From contig NZ_QNQT01000011.1 of the NCBI RefSeq assembly GCF_003362805.1, positions 21,025 to 85,024 on the forward strand: DNA of 64,000 nt. The letters are read 5' to 3'. The notes beneath the pieces were generated by a model that saw only the letters and a list, made by a program, of their open reading frames with translations, searched no databases and had not been told where the DNA came from. Below are positions 55,275 through 64,000 of this stretch, in pieces. This stretch comes from Neobacillus piezotolerans (lineage in GTDB: Bacteria > Bacillota > Bacilli > Bacillales > Cytobacillaceae). The position numbers were made by a program, and so were the translations under genes. Position 1 is the first letter of the stretch, and each line of letters starts with the position of its first letter.

Positions 55275-55332
55275 TGTCAAACTTTTTATTTTTTTTGAAA
55301 GGAAAAGGAGCCGGTTCCGCACGGCTCCTTTC

Positions 55333-56013
55333 TCATCCTTTTAAAAGCTTTACAATTTCTTTTGCCCTTTTCAGGTCGATTCCTTCTACTGGGCTATTGT
55401 TTTTCCTAACCGCAGTCCCGAAATGATAATGGCCTGTTTCAACTTTTGAATGGATATCTTTAATATTTTCCTTCGTCAGACCGCCGCCTGCCAGAATGGC
55501 AATATGCCCGGCTGCCTCTTTCATTTTGCTCATCACAGCCAAACGGATGTCAAGATCGCCAGTCCCACCTGAAGTTAAAATGCTTGTGATTTCCTTATAA
55601 TCGGACAGGATCCTTGCTGATTGCGCCGGGTTTGAAGTTCCGTCAATCGCACGGTGAAAAGTTACCTCCATGCCATTGCATTCCAGCAGCAGCCCTTCCA
55701 GGGAGGCTCGGTCAATTTCATTTTGTACGTTCACTATTCCTAACACCACCCCATTCGCACCCAGTGACCTGATGGCTTTAATATCATTTTTCATTATCTC
55801 GAGGTCATATCCGGAATAGACAAAAGACTGGCTGTGCGGCCTGACCATGACATTTACAGGTATTCCAACATGCCTTGCTACTGCTTCAATCACTGCGTAA
55901 CTCGGCGTCAAGCCGCCTTCTGTCAAAGCGGATACAAGTTCAATCCTGTCAGCCCCTGATTCCTCGATCAGAAGCGCATCTTCCACTGTTGTCGCAATAT
56001 ATTCAATCAGCAT
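55333..56013 (-). CDS. cutC: CutC family protein
   Basis: This 226-residue TIM-barrel protein carries the CutC pattern at the N-terminus: ALLIEESGADRIELVSAL, GGLTPSYAV and VNVMVRPHSQSFVYSG, then FHRAIDGTSNPAQS and LTSGGTGDLDIR. It was named for copper homeostasis, though the biochemical role is unclear. RBS AGGAGGGATAAAT. It stands alone between cadC and the SulP gene. Confidence 0.9.
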   Translation of the reverse strand: MLIEYIATTVEDALLIEESGADRIELVSALTEGGLTPSYAVIEAVARHVGIPVNVMVRPHSQSFVYSGYDLEIMKNDIKAIRSLGANGVVLGIVNVQNEIDRASLEGLLLECNGMEVTFHRAIDGTSNPAQSARILSDYKEITSILTSGGTGDLDIRLAVMSKMKEAAGHIAILAGGGLTKENIKDIHSKVETGHYHFGTAVRKNNSPVEGIDLKRAKEIVKLLKG

Positions 56014-56082
56014 TATTTATCCCTCCTAGCTGCAGGATACCACTTCATGTGTAAAAAAATAAATTTTTTATATACAAACCCA

Positions 56083-56110
56083 TTGACTTACCTGCAAAAT
56101 GGCGTAATAT
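56083..56110 (+). promoter_or_regulatory. Likely sigma-A promoter of the SulP gene
   Basis: TTGACT at 56083-56088 and TAATAT at 56105-56110 with 16 bases between. An AT-rich run with TATTCAAATAATCAAATA follows, which could bind the ArsR regulator encoded downstream. Confidence 0.55.
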
Positions 56111-56169
56111 ATCATATTGTATATTCAAATAATCAAATATATAAATATATCAATTAAGGAAGTGTAAGT

Positions 56170-57924
56170 GTGCTGCAGAAGTTGGCGTTTGACGTAAGAT
56201 TTAAGAATTACTCCCTTCACTCCTTGCAAAAAGACATTATCTCAGGCATTGTGGTCGGGATAATTGCAATACCGCTTGGAATGGCGTTTGCGATAGCCTC
56301 AGGAGTGAAGCCGGAATACGGAATTTACACAACGATCATCGCGGGAATTCTTATTTCATTGCTCGGCGGCTCAAAGTATCAGATTGGCGGCCCTACTGGC
56401 GCATTTATACCAATCCTGTTCGGAATTGTCATGGCCTATGGGTTCGAAAATCTCCTGATTGCCGGATTCCTTGCTGGGATCATCCTTTTTTTAATGGGTG
56501 TTTTCCGTATGGGCGTATTGATAAAATTCATTCCCCGTCCCGTGACAATAGGTTTCACGGCTGGAATCGCCGTCATTATCTTTTTTGGGCAAATTCCGAA
56601 TTTCCTCGGGCTTTCAGGCGTTGAACGGCATGAATATTTTTACGATAATCTCAGGGAAATAACGATCCATTTCCATAGCTTGAATATGTATAGTATTGCC
56701 ACCGCGGCGCTTTGCCTTGTGACCGTTCTGTTCACGCCAAAGCTTTTTCCCAAGGTGCCTGGCCCCCTGATCGGGCTGGTCATTTCAACGCTTGTGGCCA
56801 CGTATCTTTATCCAGGCCACGTTGCGACTATCGGTTCCACATATGGGGAAATACCAGCCAGGCTGCCGGCGTTCCAATTTCCCGAAATCACTTTGGAGAA
56901 AATCCGCCTTCTTATAAAACCGGCATTCATTATCGCCATCCTTGGCGCGATTGAATCGTTATTATCCGCTGTAGTGGCGGATGGGATGAGCGGCGGCAGG
57001 CATAATAGCAACCGGGAATTGATGGGCCAGGGCGTGGCCAACATGATCGCACCATTATTCGGCGGAATTCCCGCGACGGGAGCGATTGCGAGGACCGCGA
57101 CCAATATCAAGAATGGAGCCGTATCCCCGATGTCTGGAATCATCCATGGCCTCGTTGTCCTCGTTATTCTAGTCCTGTTCGCGCCTCATGCTTCGAAAAT
57201 ACCATTGGCAAGCATGGCGCCGATTTTGATGGTGGTCGCATGGAACATGAGCGAGAAAACCGTTTTTTACAATGTACTTAAAACAAAAACGCTTGATTCC
57301 CTGATTCTGGTTGTCACTTTCCTTCTTACCGTATTTGTAAATTTAACAGTTGCTGTTGAAGCGGGGATTCTGCTCGCGGTAATTATTTTCACAAAACGGA
57401 TGAGCGAGTCCCTTGTGACGGCAAAGGTCCTACCCAATGACAATCAGAAGCTTCAGGCCGTGCACCCGCAGGCCGCGGCAGACTCACACGACTGTCCGCA
57501 AATCAGCATGTATACGATTGAAGGCCCTCTTTTCTTCGGGGCGGCGCAAACATTTGAACAAACTATATTAAATACAATAAACTATAAGCCGAAGGTACTT
57601 ATTTTAAGGCTTGGCAAAGTACCATTTATGGATACGACCGGAGAATCGCATTTTTCGAGCATCGTTAAGGACTTCTCTGCCCACGGGCAGGTTTTGATTA
57701 CGGGAATCCAACCCGGTCCGCTCGAACTGCTGAGGAAAACGGGCTTGTATGATTTCATTGGCGGTGAGCACTTTTTCATCCATACCGGAGACGCTATTAA
57801 TTTCGCGCTTACTCATGTAAATAAAAGCGAATGTGTGGGTTGCAAACATTTCGCTTTCAGGGAATGCGCCACATTATCAGCCATTAAACAGAAGGCGGGC
57901 GAACAAAGGAAGGCCCTTATATAA
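56170..57924 (+). CDS. SulP-family anion transporter with STAS domain
   Basis: This 584-residue protein starts at GTG. The membrane part (residues about 1-410) has the SulP motifs GVKPEYGIYT and GPTGAFIPILFG near the start and ATGAIARTATNIKNGA. A C-terminal STAS domain (about 430-545) follows, with ILRLGKVPFMDTTGE, and the last part has three cysteines near the end (CVGCKHFAFREC). Substrates may be sulfate, bicarbonate or another anion; the sequence does not say. It is followed 28 bases later by an ArsR regulator, so the two are probably co-transcribed. Confidence 0.9.
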   Translation: MLQKLAFDVRFKNYSLHSLQKDIISGIVVGIIAIPLGMAFAIASGVKPEYGIYTTIIAGILISLLGGSKYQIGGPTGAFIPILFGIVMAYGFENLLIAGFLAGIILFLMGVFRMGVLIKFIPRPVTIGFTAGIAVIIFFGQIPNFLGLSGVERHEYFYDNLREITIHFHSLNMYSIATAALCLVTVLFTPKLFPKVPGPLIGLVISTLVATYLYPGHVATIGSTYGEIPARLPAFQFPEITLEKIRLLIKPAFIIAILGAIESLLSAVVADGMSGGRHNSNRELMGQGVANMIAPLFGGIPATGAIARTATNIKNGAVSPMSGIIHGLVVLVILVLFAPHASKIPLASMAPILMVVAWNMSEKTVFYNVLKTKTLDSLILVVTFLLTVFVNLTVAVEAGILLAVIIFTKRMSESLVTAKVLPNDNQKLQAVHPQAAADSHDCPQISMYTIEGPLFFGAAQTFEQTILNTINYKPKVLILRLGKVPFMDTTGESHFSSIVKDFSAHGQVLITGIQPGPLELLRKTGLYDFIGGEHFFIHTGDAINFALTHVNKSECVGCKHFAFRECATLSAIKQKAGEQRKALI

Positions 57925-57952
57925 TAGCGGGGGTAAAAAGGGAGGAAACGTA

Positions 57953-58300
57953 TTGGATTTGGAAATGCAAAAATTTAAAGCCGACTTTTTTAAAGCTTTG
58001 GCTCATCCTCTAAGGATTCGGATCCTTGAATTGCTTGGGGATGGAGACAAGAGTGTAAATGAAATACAAAGCCTGGCGGGAAGTGAAGGCTCTGCTGTTT
58101 CCCAGCAGCTAATGATTTTAAGGACGAAAAATATAGTTACAGGGACAAAGGATGGCAACCGCGTAATTTATTCGCTGCGGGATCCACTGATCATTGAGTT
58201 GCTCGCTGTGGCGCGTCAAATTTTTAATAACCACCTCGTCGATGCAATTACTTTACTGGACAAATTCAGCGAGGATAGTGATAAGGCGGAAAATCTCTAG
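57953..58300 (+). CDS. ArsR-family regulator linked to the SulP gene
   Basis: This 115-residue winged-helix protein starts at TTG 57953 with GGAGG seven bases upstream. DNA-binding elements appear in FKALAHPLRIRILELL and SAVSQQLMILRTKNIV, then DGNRVIYSLRDP. It has no cysteines, so the classical CxC metal site is absent; the ligand might be another small molecule or redox signal. As the second gene with the transporter, it probably represses its own operon. Confidence 0.85.
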   Translation: MDLEMQKFKADFFKALAHPLRIRILELLGDGDKSVNEIQSLAGSEGSAVSQQLMILRTKNIVTGTKDGNRVIYSLRDPLIIELLAVARQIFNNHLVDAITLLDKFSEDSDKAENL

Positions 58301-58380
58301 CCCATTAAAAGGTATCGTTTTTAACGCATAGGCCGGACACAGACAGGATGCAGAGATGCAGTCTCTCTTTTAAAAAGCAA

Positions 58381-58405
58381 AACCTCCCATTTCGGGAGGT
58401 TTTTT
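58381..58405. terminator. Bidirectional terminator between arsR and the CotG-like gene
   Basis: AACCTCCC and GGGAGGTT with T-run after and A-rich sequence before. Nothing else is seen in 58301-58510. Confidence 0.8.
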
Positions 58406-58510
58406 GTAAGGCATGAATAGAAACTAAAATAGAATTTACGGACAAGCCATGGAAGTTTATCCTCTTAAAAATCATCTTAATTCTGGCAGTTCTCTACCTA
58501 CTTCGTAACT

Positions 58511-59302
58511 TTATTTCCTTAATCGCAACTCTACCATATTTCCATTATGCCAGAAACGTTCTTCGCGGGTAAATTTTGCCCGTGAATGCCCGGTTCCAAA
58601 GCTACGGCAAGTCCTGCGACGGTTGCCCGTTCCTCCTACTCGCCCTGTGGTACAACGGCAGCCGGTTTCGCGTTGGCGGCATGTCCTGCGGTGCTGGCCA
58701 GTTCCTCCTACACGCCCTGTTGTGCAATGGCGGCCGGTTCCACGGGTCCGGTGCTTCCTCCGGTGGCGGCCAGTTCCTCCTACTCGGCCTGTCGTGCAAT
58801 GGCGGCCAGTTCCACGGGTCCGATGCTTCCTGCGGCGGCCAGTTCCTCCTACACGCCCTGTTGTACATTGGCGGCCGGTTCCACGGGTCTGATGCTTCCT
58901 GCGGCGGCGGCCAGTGGCTCCTATACGCCCTGTTGTGCAATGGCGGCCGGTTCCACGGGTCTGCTGCTTCCTGCGGCGGCCAGTTCCTCCCACTCGGCCT
59001 GTCGTGCAATGACGGCTAGTTCTTCCCGTACGGCCAGTCCTGTGATGGTGGCGCTTTTTATGATGGCGTCCCGGACCGTGTGAGCGGCCCGACTTATGAT
59101 GCCTGCCTGGGCCGTGGGAGCGACCGGATTTGTGATGGCGGTCCGACACACGGCTGCGGCCGGTCCCAACTACTCCGCTTTTTCTGCAAGAGCGCTGGGA
59201 ACTTGCATTCGAAACGGGTTCCTGGAACAAAAAGTCCTTCATTCCGCGGGAAGTTACATCCTCAACAGCCTTCTGGATATCCCTTTTCCCTAACTTCCTC
59301 AT
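58511..59302 (-). CDS. CotG-like spore coat repeat protein
   Basis: This 263-residue protein begins MRKLGKRDIQKAVEDVTSRG after GGAGGGTAAGTT. The first 45 residues are ordinary. Then come basic stretches (HHKSGRSHGPGR repeated) and six tandem units of 23-24 residues built on CTTGRVGGTGRRRKHRTRGT, very rich in Arg, Thr, Gly and His. It faces the cotH gene across 193 bases, as cotG does in B. subtilis. CotG there has Ser/Lys/His repeats phosphorylated by CotH. Here Thr replaces most Ser, so the acceptors may be threonines. The function as an outer coat protein is inferred from context. Confidence 0.75.
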   Translation of the reverse strand: MRKLGKRDIQKAVEDVTSRGMKDFLFQEPVSNASSQRSCRKSGVVGTGRSRVSDRHHKSGRSHGPGRHHKSGRSHGPGRHHKKRHHHRTGRTGRTSRHCTTGRVGGTGRRRKQQTRGTGRHCTTGRIGATGRRRRKHQTRGTGRQCTTGRVGGTGRRRKHRTRGTGRHCTTGRVGGTGRHRRKHRTRGTGRHCTTGRVGGTGQHRRTCRQRETGCRCTTGRVGGTGNRRRTCRSFGTGHSRAKFTREERFWHNGNMVELRLRK

Positions 59303-59495
59303 AACTTACCCTCCATTTTCATTTTCAGCAGAAGAAATATATGAGTTTACTTCTTCACCCTGTATTACAATGTACGTTTTGTAATTTTCTTTGCTTAGAC
59401 AAACATACTGCTTTTGTAAAAAATGTACTTTTGTCTAAAGAACTTCTTATTGCCAAAGGACATACGATTTAGGGAGTGCCAAAGGAGGGCTTGAA
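59303..59495. promoter_or_regulatory. Divergent cotG-like/cotH promoter region
   Basis: On the plus strand, ACATACGATTTA (59460-59471) resembles the sigma-K -10 box (GCATANNNTA) and lies about 30 bases before the cotH start (AAAGGAGGG RBS). On the minus strand, ACTCATATATTT gives a similar match upstream of the CotG-like gene. Late mother-cell expression is expected for coat genes; the sites are only suggested. Confidence 0.4.
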
Positions 59496-60566
59496 ATGAA
59501 TTTGCCTACGTTTGATATTTTCATTAAACCTATCGATTTTCGGGAATTAAAATCAGATTTATGGAATGATGACCCAGTCCCCGCTTCATTAAAAATCAAT
59601 AAAAAAAGAGTTGAAATAGATTTATCGTATCGAGGGTCCCATATAAGAGAGTTTATTAAGAAGTCCTACCATATTTCACTTTTCAATTTCAAGGGGCTAA
59701 ATGAGCTTCACTTGAACGCGGAATACAAAGACCCTTCCTTGATCCGCAATAAACTTTCGCTTGATTTTTTCACAAGCATTGGCTGCCTGTCCCCCTCTTC
59801 AAAGCATGTTTTCCTCTCCATTAACGGTAAGGCAGAAGGCGTTTACCTTCAGCTTGAATCAGTCGACCATAATTTTCTGAAAAAGCGGAACTTGCCCCAC
59901 GGCCCCATCTTTTACGCCATAAATGACGATGCCAATTTTTCATTGGTCAGCCCCATTGACAACAAGGCAAAAACAGAGCTTTACGCAGGCTATGAGCGAA
60001 AAACCGGCTTGAAAAGCGACTCTTTAATTCTCGCTGAATTTATCTATCTATTAAATACAACCGGAAAACAGGAATTTGAAACAACAATCCCAAGCTGGCT
60101 TGATATTAAGCAATATTTTAAATGGCTGGCGGGAGTAGTCTGCACCCAGAACTACGATGGCTTCGTCCATAATTATGCCCTCTATCGGAATGAGGGGACC
60201 GGTCTTTATGAAATACTTCCATGGGATTATGACGCGACCTGGGGAAGGGATATTAACGGGCTGAAAATGAGGTATGACTATCTCCGGATCGAAGGTTTCA
60301 ATACATTGACGGCAAGGCTCCTTGATATCGACAAATTCAGAAAACAGTACAAGGAAATCATGAGAGGGATTTTGGATGAAAATTTTACTGTGGAAGCAAT
60401 TGAACCGCAAATTCATCATCTTCATTCCACTATCCGCCCATACCTGACTCAGGATCCTTATGTACAGGACCGGATAGATATCTTTGACAAAGAGCCTGAC
60501 TTTATCCTCCAATTTTTAAAAGATAGGCAAAACTATCTTAGAAAACACTTAAAGGACCTTGATTAG
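59496..60566 (+). CDS. cotH: Spore coat protein kinase CotH
   Basis: This 356-residue protein matches the CotH kinase family: SYRGSHIREFIKKSYHISLF near the start, VFLSINGKAEGVYLQLESVD in the middle, and IKQYFKWLAGVVCTQNYDG then ILPWDYDATWGRDING, containing the metal-binding and catalytic aspartates. B. subtilis CotH is an atypical protein kinase that phosphorylates CotB and CotG during coat assembly. The neighbours here are the same proteins, so the kinase-substrate set is kept. RBS AAAGGAGGG. Confidence 0.92.
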   Translation: MNLPTFDIFIKPIDFRELKSDLWNDDPVPASLKINKKRVEIDLSYRGSHIREFIKKSYHISLFNFKGLNELHLNAEYKDPSLIRNKLSLDFFTSIGCLSPSSKHVFLSINGKAEGVYLQLESVDHNFLKKRNLPHGPIFYAINDDANFSLVSPIDNKAKTELYAGYERKTGLKSDSLILAEFIYLLNTTGKQEFETTIPSWLDIKQYFKWLAGVVCTQNYDGFVHNYALYRNEGTGLYEILPWDYDATWGRDINGLKMRYDYLRIEGFNTLTARLLDIDKFRKQYKEIMRGILDENFTVEAIEPQIHHLHSTIRPYLTQDPYVQDRIDIFDKEPDFILQFLKDRQNYLRKHLKDLD

Positions 60567-60683
60567 GCAAAGTGGAAAACTTTCTTTAAATAGGCCAATT
60601 CTTCATAGCATTGAAAGACTAGGTTACGTATATATGGAGTATATCTATCCCCTATGGATAAATGACAAGGAGGAAACAATTTT

Positions 60684-61718
60684 ATGGAAGGAAAAAAAAG
60701 AAAGCGCTCTTCGACATCTTCTCCGCTGGATTCCTACCACTCATTTCTAAAATCACTCGTCGGCCAGGAGGTGCAAGTATATAAAGGCGGCCCGGAAAGC
60801 AAAAAAGGGAAACTAATGGACGTTCAATCAGACTATATCTGCTTACTCGCACAGGAGAATGAACAGAATAAGGAGAAAAATAAGGAAAAGGAACAAAATA
60901 AAGATAAGGATAAAAATCAGCACAAGCCAAGGATTGTCTATTATCGAACCGAACATCTGCAAAGTATCGGCGAGAATACCAAGTCCAATTCCATGCCCCG
61001 CTTTCATGAGGAAGAACCTGAAATCTGTGAGTTTCAAAGTGCTGGAAGCTTTAACGAATTAATGCAACATTTTATCAGGAAACATGCGCAAATGAACCTT
61101 GGAGGCCCGGAATCTAAGAGTGGCATGGTGCTGGCAGTTTCAGGGTCCTATATCGCCTTATTGACTGAGGATGATGGGGTTGTCTATTACAATATCCACC
61201 ACATCAAAAGCATTAGTGAATCAACCCAAAAACAAAATGAGGAAAATGACGAACAGGAAGTGCTAATTCCAGATTTTATTGAAGCAGATGATTTTCATGA
61301 TTTATTCGGAAAGATGAGCCACAAATGGGTGTCTATCAACAGGGGAGGACCTCAAGCGATTGAAGGTGTACTTGTCCAGGGAGTAGGCGGCCATTATACA
61401 ATTGTCAATAATGATGAGGTTTTAAGAATTAATCCCTTCCATATTAAAAACATAAGCTGCGGTCCAAAAGGCTCCTTTAAAAAAACAAAACAGTCCCACC
61501 AAAAATCGTCCAAAGAAGAAAATGAAGAAAACGAAGAATTCGAATCCTCCGATGAAACCAGGTCATTCCAAAGCAAACAAAGGAACCATAAAAGTTCAGA
61601 CAGAAAAACTTCCAGGAAAACTTCCGGAAGAACTTCAAGCAGTTCTTCAAGCAGTTGCATGGATTTCCGCCACGAAAAAGTTATTAAAACTATTGATTAT
61701 ATTTGGAAGCCCAGATAA
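60684..61718 (+). CDS. cotB: Outer spore coat protein CotB
   Basis: This 344-residue protein has three repeats of an Sm-like, GGP-containing domain: YKGGPESKKGKLMDVQSDYI, LGGPESKSGMVLAVSGSYIA and RGGPQAIEGVLVQGVGGHYT. The C-terminal region is rich in Ser, Lys and Arg (SSDRKTSRKTSGRTSSSSSS), which looks like the CotH phosphorylation tail. A charged low-complexity insert lies at about 55-75. It is a surface coat protein in B. subtilis and is cotranscribed here with or just after cotH, 117 bases apart. RBS AAGGAGG. Confidence 0.88.
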   Translation: MEGKKRKRSSTSSPLDSYHSFLKSLVGQEVQVYKGGPESKKGKLMDVQSDYICLLAQENEQNKEKNKEKEQNKDKDKNQHKPRIVYYRTEHLQSIGENTKSNSMPRFHEEEPEICEFQSAGSFNELMQHFIRKHAQMNLGGPESKSGMVLAVSGSYIALLTEDDGVVYYNIHHIKSISESTQKQNEENDEQEVLIPDFIEADDFHDLFGKMSHKWVSINRGGPQAIEGVLVQGVGGHYTIVNNDEVLRINPFHIKNISCGPKGSFKKTKQSHQKSSKEENEENEEFESSDETRSFQSKQRNHKSSDRKTSRKTSGRTSSSSSSSCMDFRHEKVIKTIDYIWKPR

Positions 61719-61856
61719 TCCAGTTCGACCCAGGCATTCTTCCAGATTTGCAGGATGCCTGGGGAACTGTTAGACTGCCAGAAACTTTGTTCCTTAATGC
61801 CAAGTGTTTAGAGAGTCTGCCAATTGCCCTCTCTTTTCAGAAAAGGGGAATCAAAA

Positions 61857-62525
61857 ATGAAAAATATATTAGCCTTAATAGGGCAAAAGATAGAAGTTGA
61901 GATTTCCGGTAAAACAATATTTCAGGGAGTCCTTATCGATTTAGGCCAGGACATTCTCGTTCTCTTTAATGGAAAGGACTATTTATACATTCCCTTTTCC
62001 CACATTCATAATTTGCGGCAAAACGATCAAATAGAGCTTGAATTCGAAGGCGAGCCCCCCGAAATGCCTATAATCGAAGAATCAAAATCGATTTCTTACA
62101 GGAAAACCCTGACCAACGCCAAAGGCAAATTCGTCGAAATCTTTGTAACCGGGAACAAGTCCATCCATGGTTATGTCCTTAGTGTCCTGAATGATTATTT
62201 TGTCTTTTACTCTCCTATTTATAAAACGATGCTTATCTCCCTAAATCACTTAAAATGGCTTACCCCCTATCAAACCAATACAACGCCTTATACCCTTCCA
62301 AATGAAGAACTGCCATTAAAGCCGGTTAGCATTCCCTTGCAGCGCTCATTCGAGGAACAGCTAAAAAAACTGGAAGGAAAATTGGTTGTATTCGATCTTG
62401 GTGATCACTCCAATAAAATCGGACTTTTAAAACTGATTAATAACAATATAGCAGAGCTGAACATAGCAAGCGGCGAAACGGTCTTCTGGAAAGTGCCCCA
62501 TATAAAAATGATTCATTTGCCATAG
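61857..62525 (+). CDS. CotB-like coat protein (DUF2642-type)
   Basis: I set the start at ATG 61857 (AAAAGGGGAATCAAAA upstream), giving 222 residues. The protein has CotB-like units: MKNILALIGQKIEVEISGKT, FQGVLIDLGQDILVLFNGKD, GKFVEIFVTGNKSIHGYVLS and LEGKLVVFDLGDHSNKIGLL. It lacks the serine-rich tail of CotB, so it is not an obvious CotH substrate. It is the last gene of the coat group. The symbol is uncertain. Confidence 0.75.
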   Translation: MKNILALIGQKIEVEISGKTIFQGVLIDLGQDILVLFNGKDYLYIPFSHIHNLRQNDQIELEFEGEPPEMPIIEESKSISYRKTLTNAKGKFVEIFVTGNKSIHGYVLSVLNDYFVFYSPIYKTMLISLNHLKWLTPYQTNTTPYTLPNEELPLKPVSIPLQRSFEEQLKKLEGKLVVFDLGDHSNKIGLLKLINNNIAELNIASGETVFWKVPHIKMIHLP

Positions 62526-62666
62526 TTTTTATTAGTCTTCCATCTTGACCTGTCCTGCTTTCGAAGGGCAGGTTTCAAGGCGTTAAAAAGCAAAAGGAAT
62601 ACCTGCCCGCCATTCTTAAAAGCATGCGTGGAGGATATTCCGATTGCTTCTTTCCAAAGGTTATTT

Positions 62667-64000
62667 TCAATTATAAACCAGTTCAATCCACAAAAATAAT
62701 ATTACTAGTGTGAAAAGGACAGTCGGCGGAATCACCCTTACCGTCACTTTGATATACTCGAACCAGTGAATTCCAACTTTTTCCCTTTTTAATATGTGCA
62801 TCCACATAAGGGTTGCAAGCGTGCCAATTGGAAGGAATAATGATCCAATATCACTTCCAATGATATTTGCAAGATAGACAGTTTTGATGGTGACTGGATC
62901 AAGTCCCATATTAGTGAGTGCCAGTGTGCCTATCATTAATGCTGGGTGGTTATTAAATAGATTGGAAATGATTGAAAGTGTTCCACCCATCACCAAACTG
63001 GCATGAAACAGGCTCTTGCTAACGGAACTATGCAAATAGAAGATAAGCATATCGGTCAGCCCGATATTGTGAAGGCCATAAATCAATATATACATTGTGT
63101 AGGCAAAGATTAGAATGTGCCATGGGGTCTTGGCCAACATATCCGAGGGTGGAACCTTCAGGTAAGCCCACCTCCATCCCAATAAAATAATTGAACCCAG
63201 AACTGCGACAATTTCCATTGGAATACCGAAATAGGAAGCGATGAAGAGCCCCAGCCTGATCATAAAAACAAAGATTAAAATCCCAACCATGATTCGCTTT
63301 TGCTTTTTATTTTCCGTGCCCAAAGATTCATCCTGAAGCGGATGGTAAATTTGAAAATCCTTCAAATCGCTTGTAAGTTTGATAGGCGGGATTGTTCGGG
63401 GAATATCTTTCCGGAATACAAGGAAAAGCAGTGCCAACAAAAATAGCAAACCCAGTATTCCCGGTATGAACATTAACAGTGTGTGGAGATACAAATCCAT
63501 TCCTATAATTTTCAAAGCTATTAGATTTACAATATTGCTAACCCCGATCGGCGCGCTTGAAGCGGTGGCGATTAATGCCCCGCTAAGCAAGTACGGGATT
63601 TTTTGATGCCTCTTAAGTTTTAGCTTTTTTAAGAGGAGAATCAGGATGGGGGTTGTGATTAAAATACTTCCATCATTGTTGAAAAAGACTGTCATCAGAA
63701 AGCAAAATAGATTTGTCAGCCAGAATAGTCTCCTGCCATTTCCTTGTGCTAAATTGGAAAGGACCGCGATTGCCCATTTAAAAAAACCAACACTCTCAAG
63801 GACAAGGACCATTACGATTGTTGATATGATGGTAATCGCAGCCCCGCTCACTTTGGAACTGATATCCATTAGATTCGCCAACGTAATATTTCCCCAAATA
63901 ATGACCGCTATCGCCCCGAATGTTGAAGGAATTGCTTCATTTAACCCTTTAGGCCTCCAGAAAATAAAGAGCATTGTCAAAACAAAAGAACCAATAGTCA
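62667..64000 (-). CDS. ArsB-type arsenite/ion permease, 5' end beyond window
   Basis: The frame runs off the right edge; 444 codons are visible, starting inside the first helix. It is a polytopic protein with about eleven helices and family features FFNNDGSILITTPIL, SSAPIGVSNIVNL and SNLFNNHPALMIG plus NIIGSDIGSLFLPIGTLATL, which is the ArsB/NhaD-type ion transporter superfamily pattern, best fitting ArsB. ArsB exports arsenite, alone or with ArsA. A TTG-ACA-ATG at 63980 could be read as a start, but family members extend further. No arsR is visible on this side. Confidence 0.82.
   Translation of the reverse strand, partial: TIGSFVLTMLFIFWRPKGLNEAIPSTFGAIAVIIWGNITLANLMDISSKVSGAAITIISTIVMVLVLESVGFFKWAIAVLSNLAQGNGRRLFWLTNLFCFLMTVFFNNDGSILITTPILILLLKKLKLKRHQKIPYLLSGALIATASSAPIGVSNIVNLIALKIIGMDLYLHTLLMFIPGILGLLFLLALLFLVFRKDIPRTIPPIKLTSDLKDFQIYHPLQDESLGTENKKQKRIMVGILIFVFMIRLGLFIASYFGIPMEIVAVLGSIILLGWRWAYLKVPPSDMLAKTPWHILIFAYTMYILIYGLHNIGLTDMLIFYLHSSVSKSLFHASLVMGGTLSIISNLFNNHPALMIGTLALTNMGLDPVTIKTVYLANIIGSDIGSLFLPIGTLATLMWMHILKREKVGIHWFEYIKVTVRVIPPTVLFTLVILFLWIELVYN

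Noticed and set aside
58576..59083. Gly/Ser/Leu-rich plus-strand reading frames
   Set aside because: They mirror the repeats of the minus-strand CotG-like gene, which has the RBS, a plausible N-terminus and the expected place opposite cotH.

Overview
The window looks like a chromosome segment of an endospore-forming member of the Bacillaceae, outside the close B. subtilis group; the genus cannot be fixed from the sequence. The reasons are AGGAGG-type ribosome binding sites with many TTG and GTG starts, moderate GC, a cotG-cotH-cotB spore coat cluster, and homologues of yheA, yheB, yheC/D, yheE, yheG, yheH and yheI. Family names and B. subtilis comparisons come from memory of the families, not from a search.

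Layout. 1-4.2 kb: a hydrolase (running off the left edge) and a BCCT transporter, divergent from a TetR regulator. 4.2-15.5 kb: yheA, yheB, a YheC/D ATP-grasp protein, an ABC exporter, recQ, yheE, a yxkF-like regulator and msmX. 15.5-22.8 kb: a zinc-ribbon protein, fumC, a sigma factor-clpP pair, an acetyltransferase, oligoendopeptidase F and yheG. 22.9-25.1 kb: an IS200/IS605-type element with a long TnpB-like nuclease that has no zinc finger and a strongly structured candidate guide RNA at its end. 25.2-31 kb: a secreted LVIVD protein and the multidrug exporter bmrCD, preceded by a leader peptide and attenuator. 31-37 kb: iadA, an HPr-like protein, small membrane peptides, an array of 52-bp hairpin repeats, a class A penicillin-binding protein, a universal stress protein and an XRE regulator. 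37.3-43.3 kb: feoAB with a Fur box, thiT under a TPP riboswitch, a CDF transporter and a glutamate/dicarboxylate symporter. 43.5-47.4 kb: an acetyltransferase, a frameshifted merR, mpfA/yhdP and small genes.

47.7-49.8 kb holds the most unusual locus: an apparent operon of an F0 a subunit, a shortened F0 b subunit and an AtpZ-like protein fused to a soluble domain, with no c subunit and no F1 genes. 50-56 kb is a sensor protein plus a metal-resistance block (czcD, cadA with an in-frame UGA, cadC, cutC). 56-58.3 kb is a SulP transporter with an ArsR regulator. 58.5-62.5 kb is the spore coat cluster: a CotG-like Thr-Gly-Arg repeat protein, the CotH kinase, CotB and a CotB-like protein. An ArsB-type permease runs off the right edge.

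No rRNA, tRNA or CRISPR array was seen. Several dispersed intergenic repeats are present (15.6/16.1, 17.9, 31.0, 33.2 and 44.1 kb).
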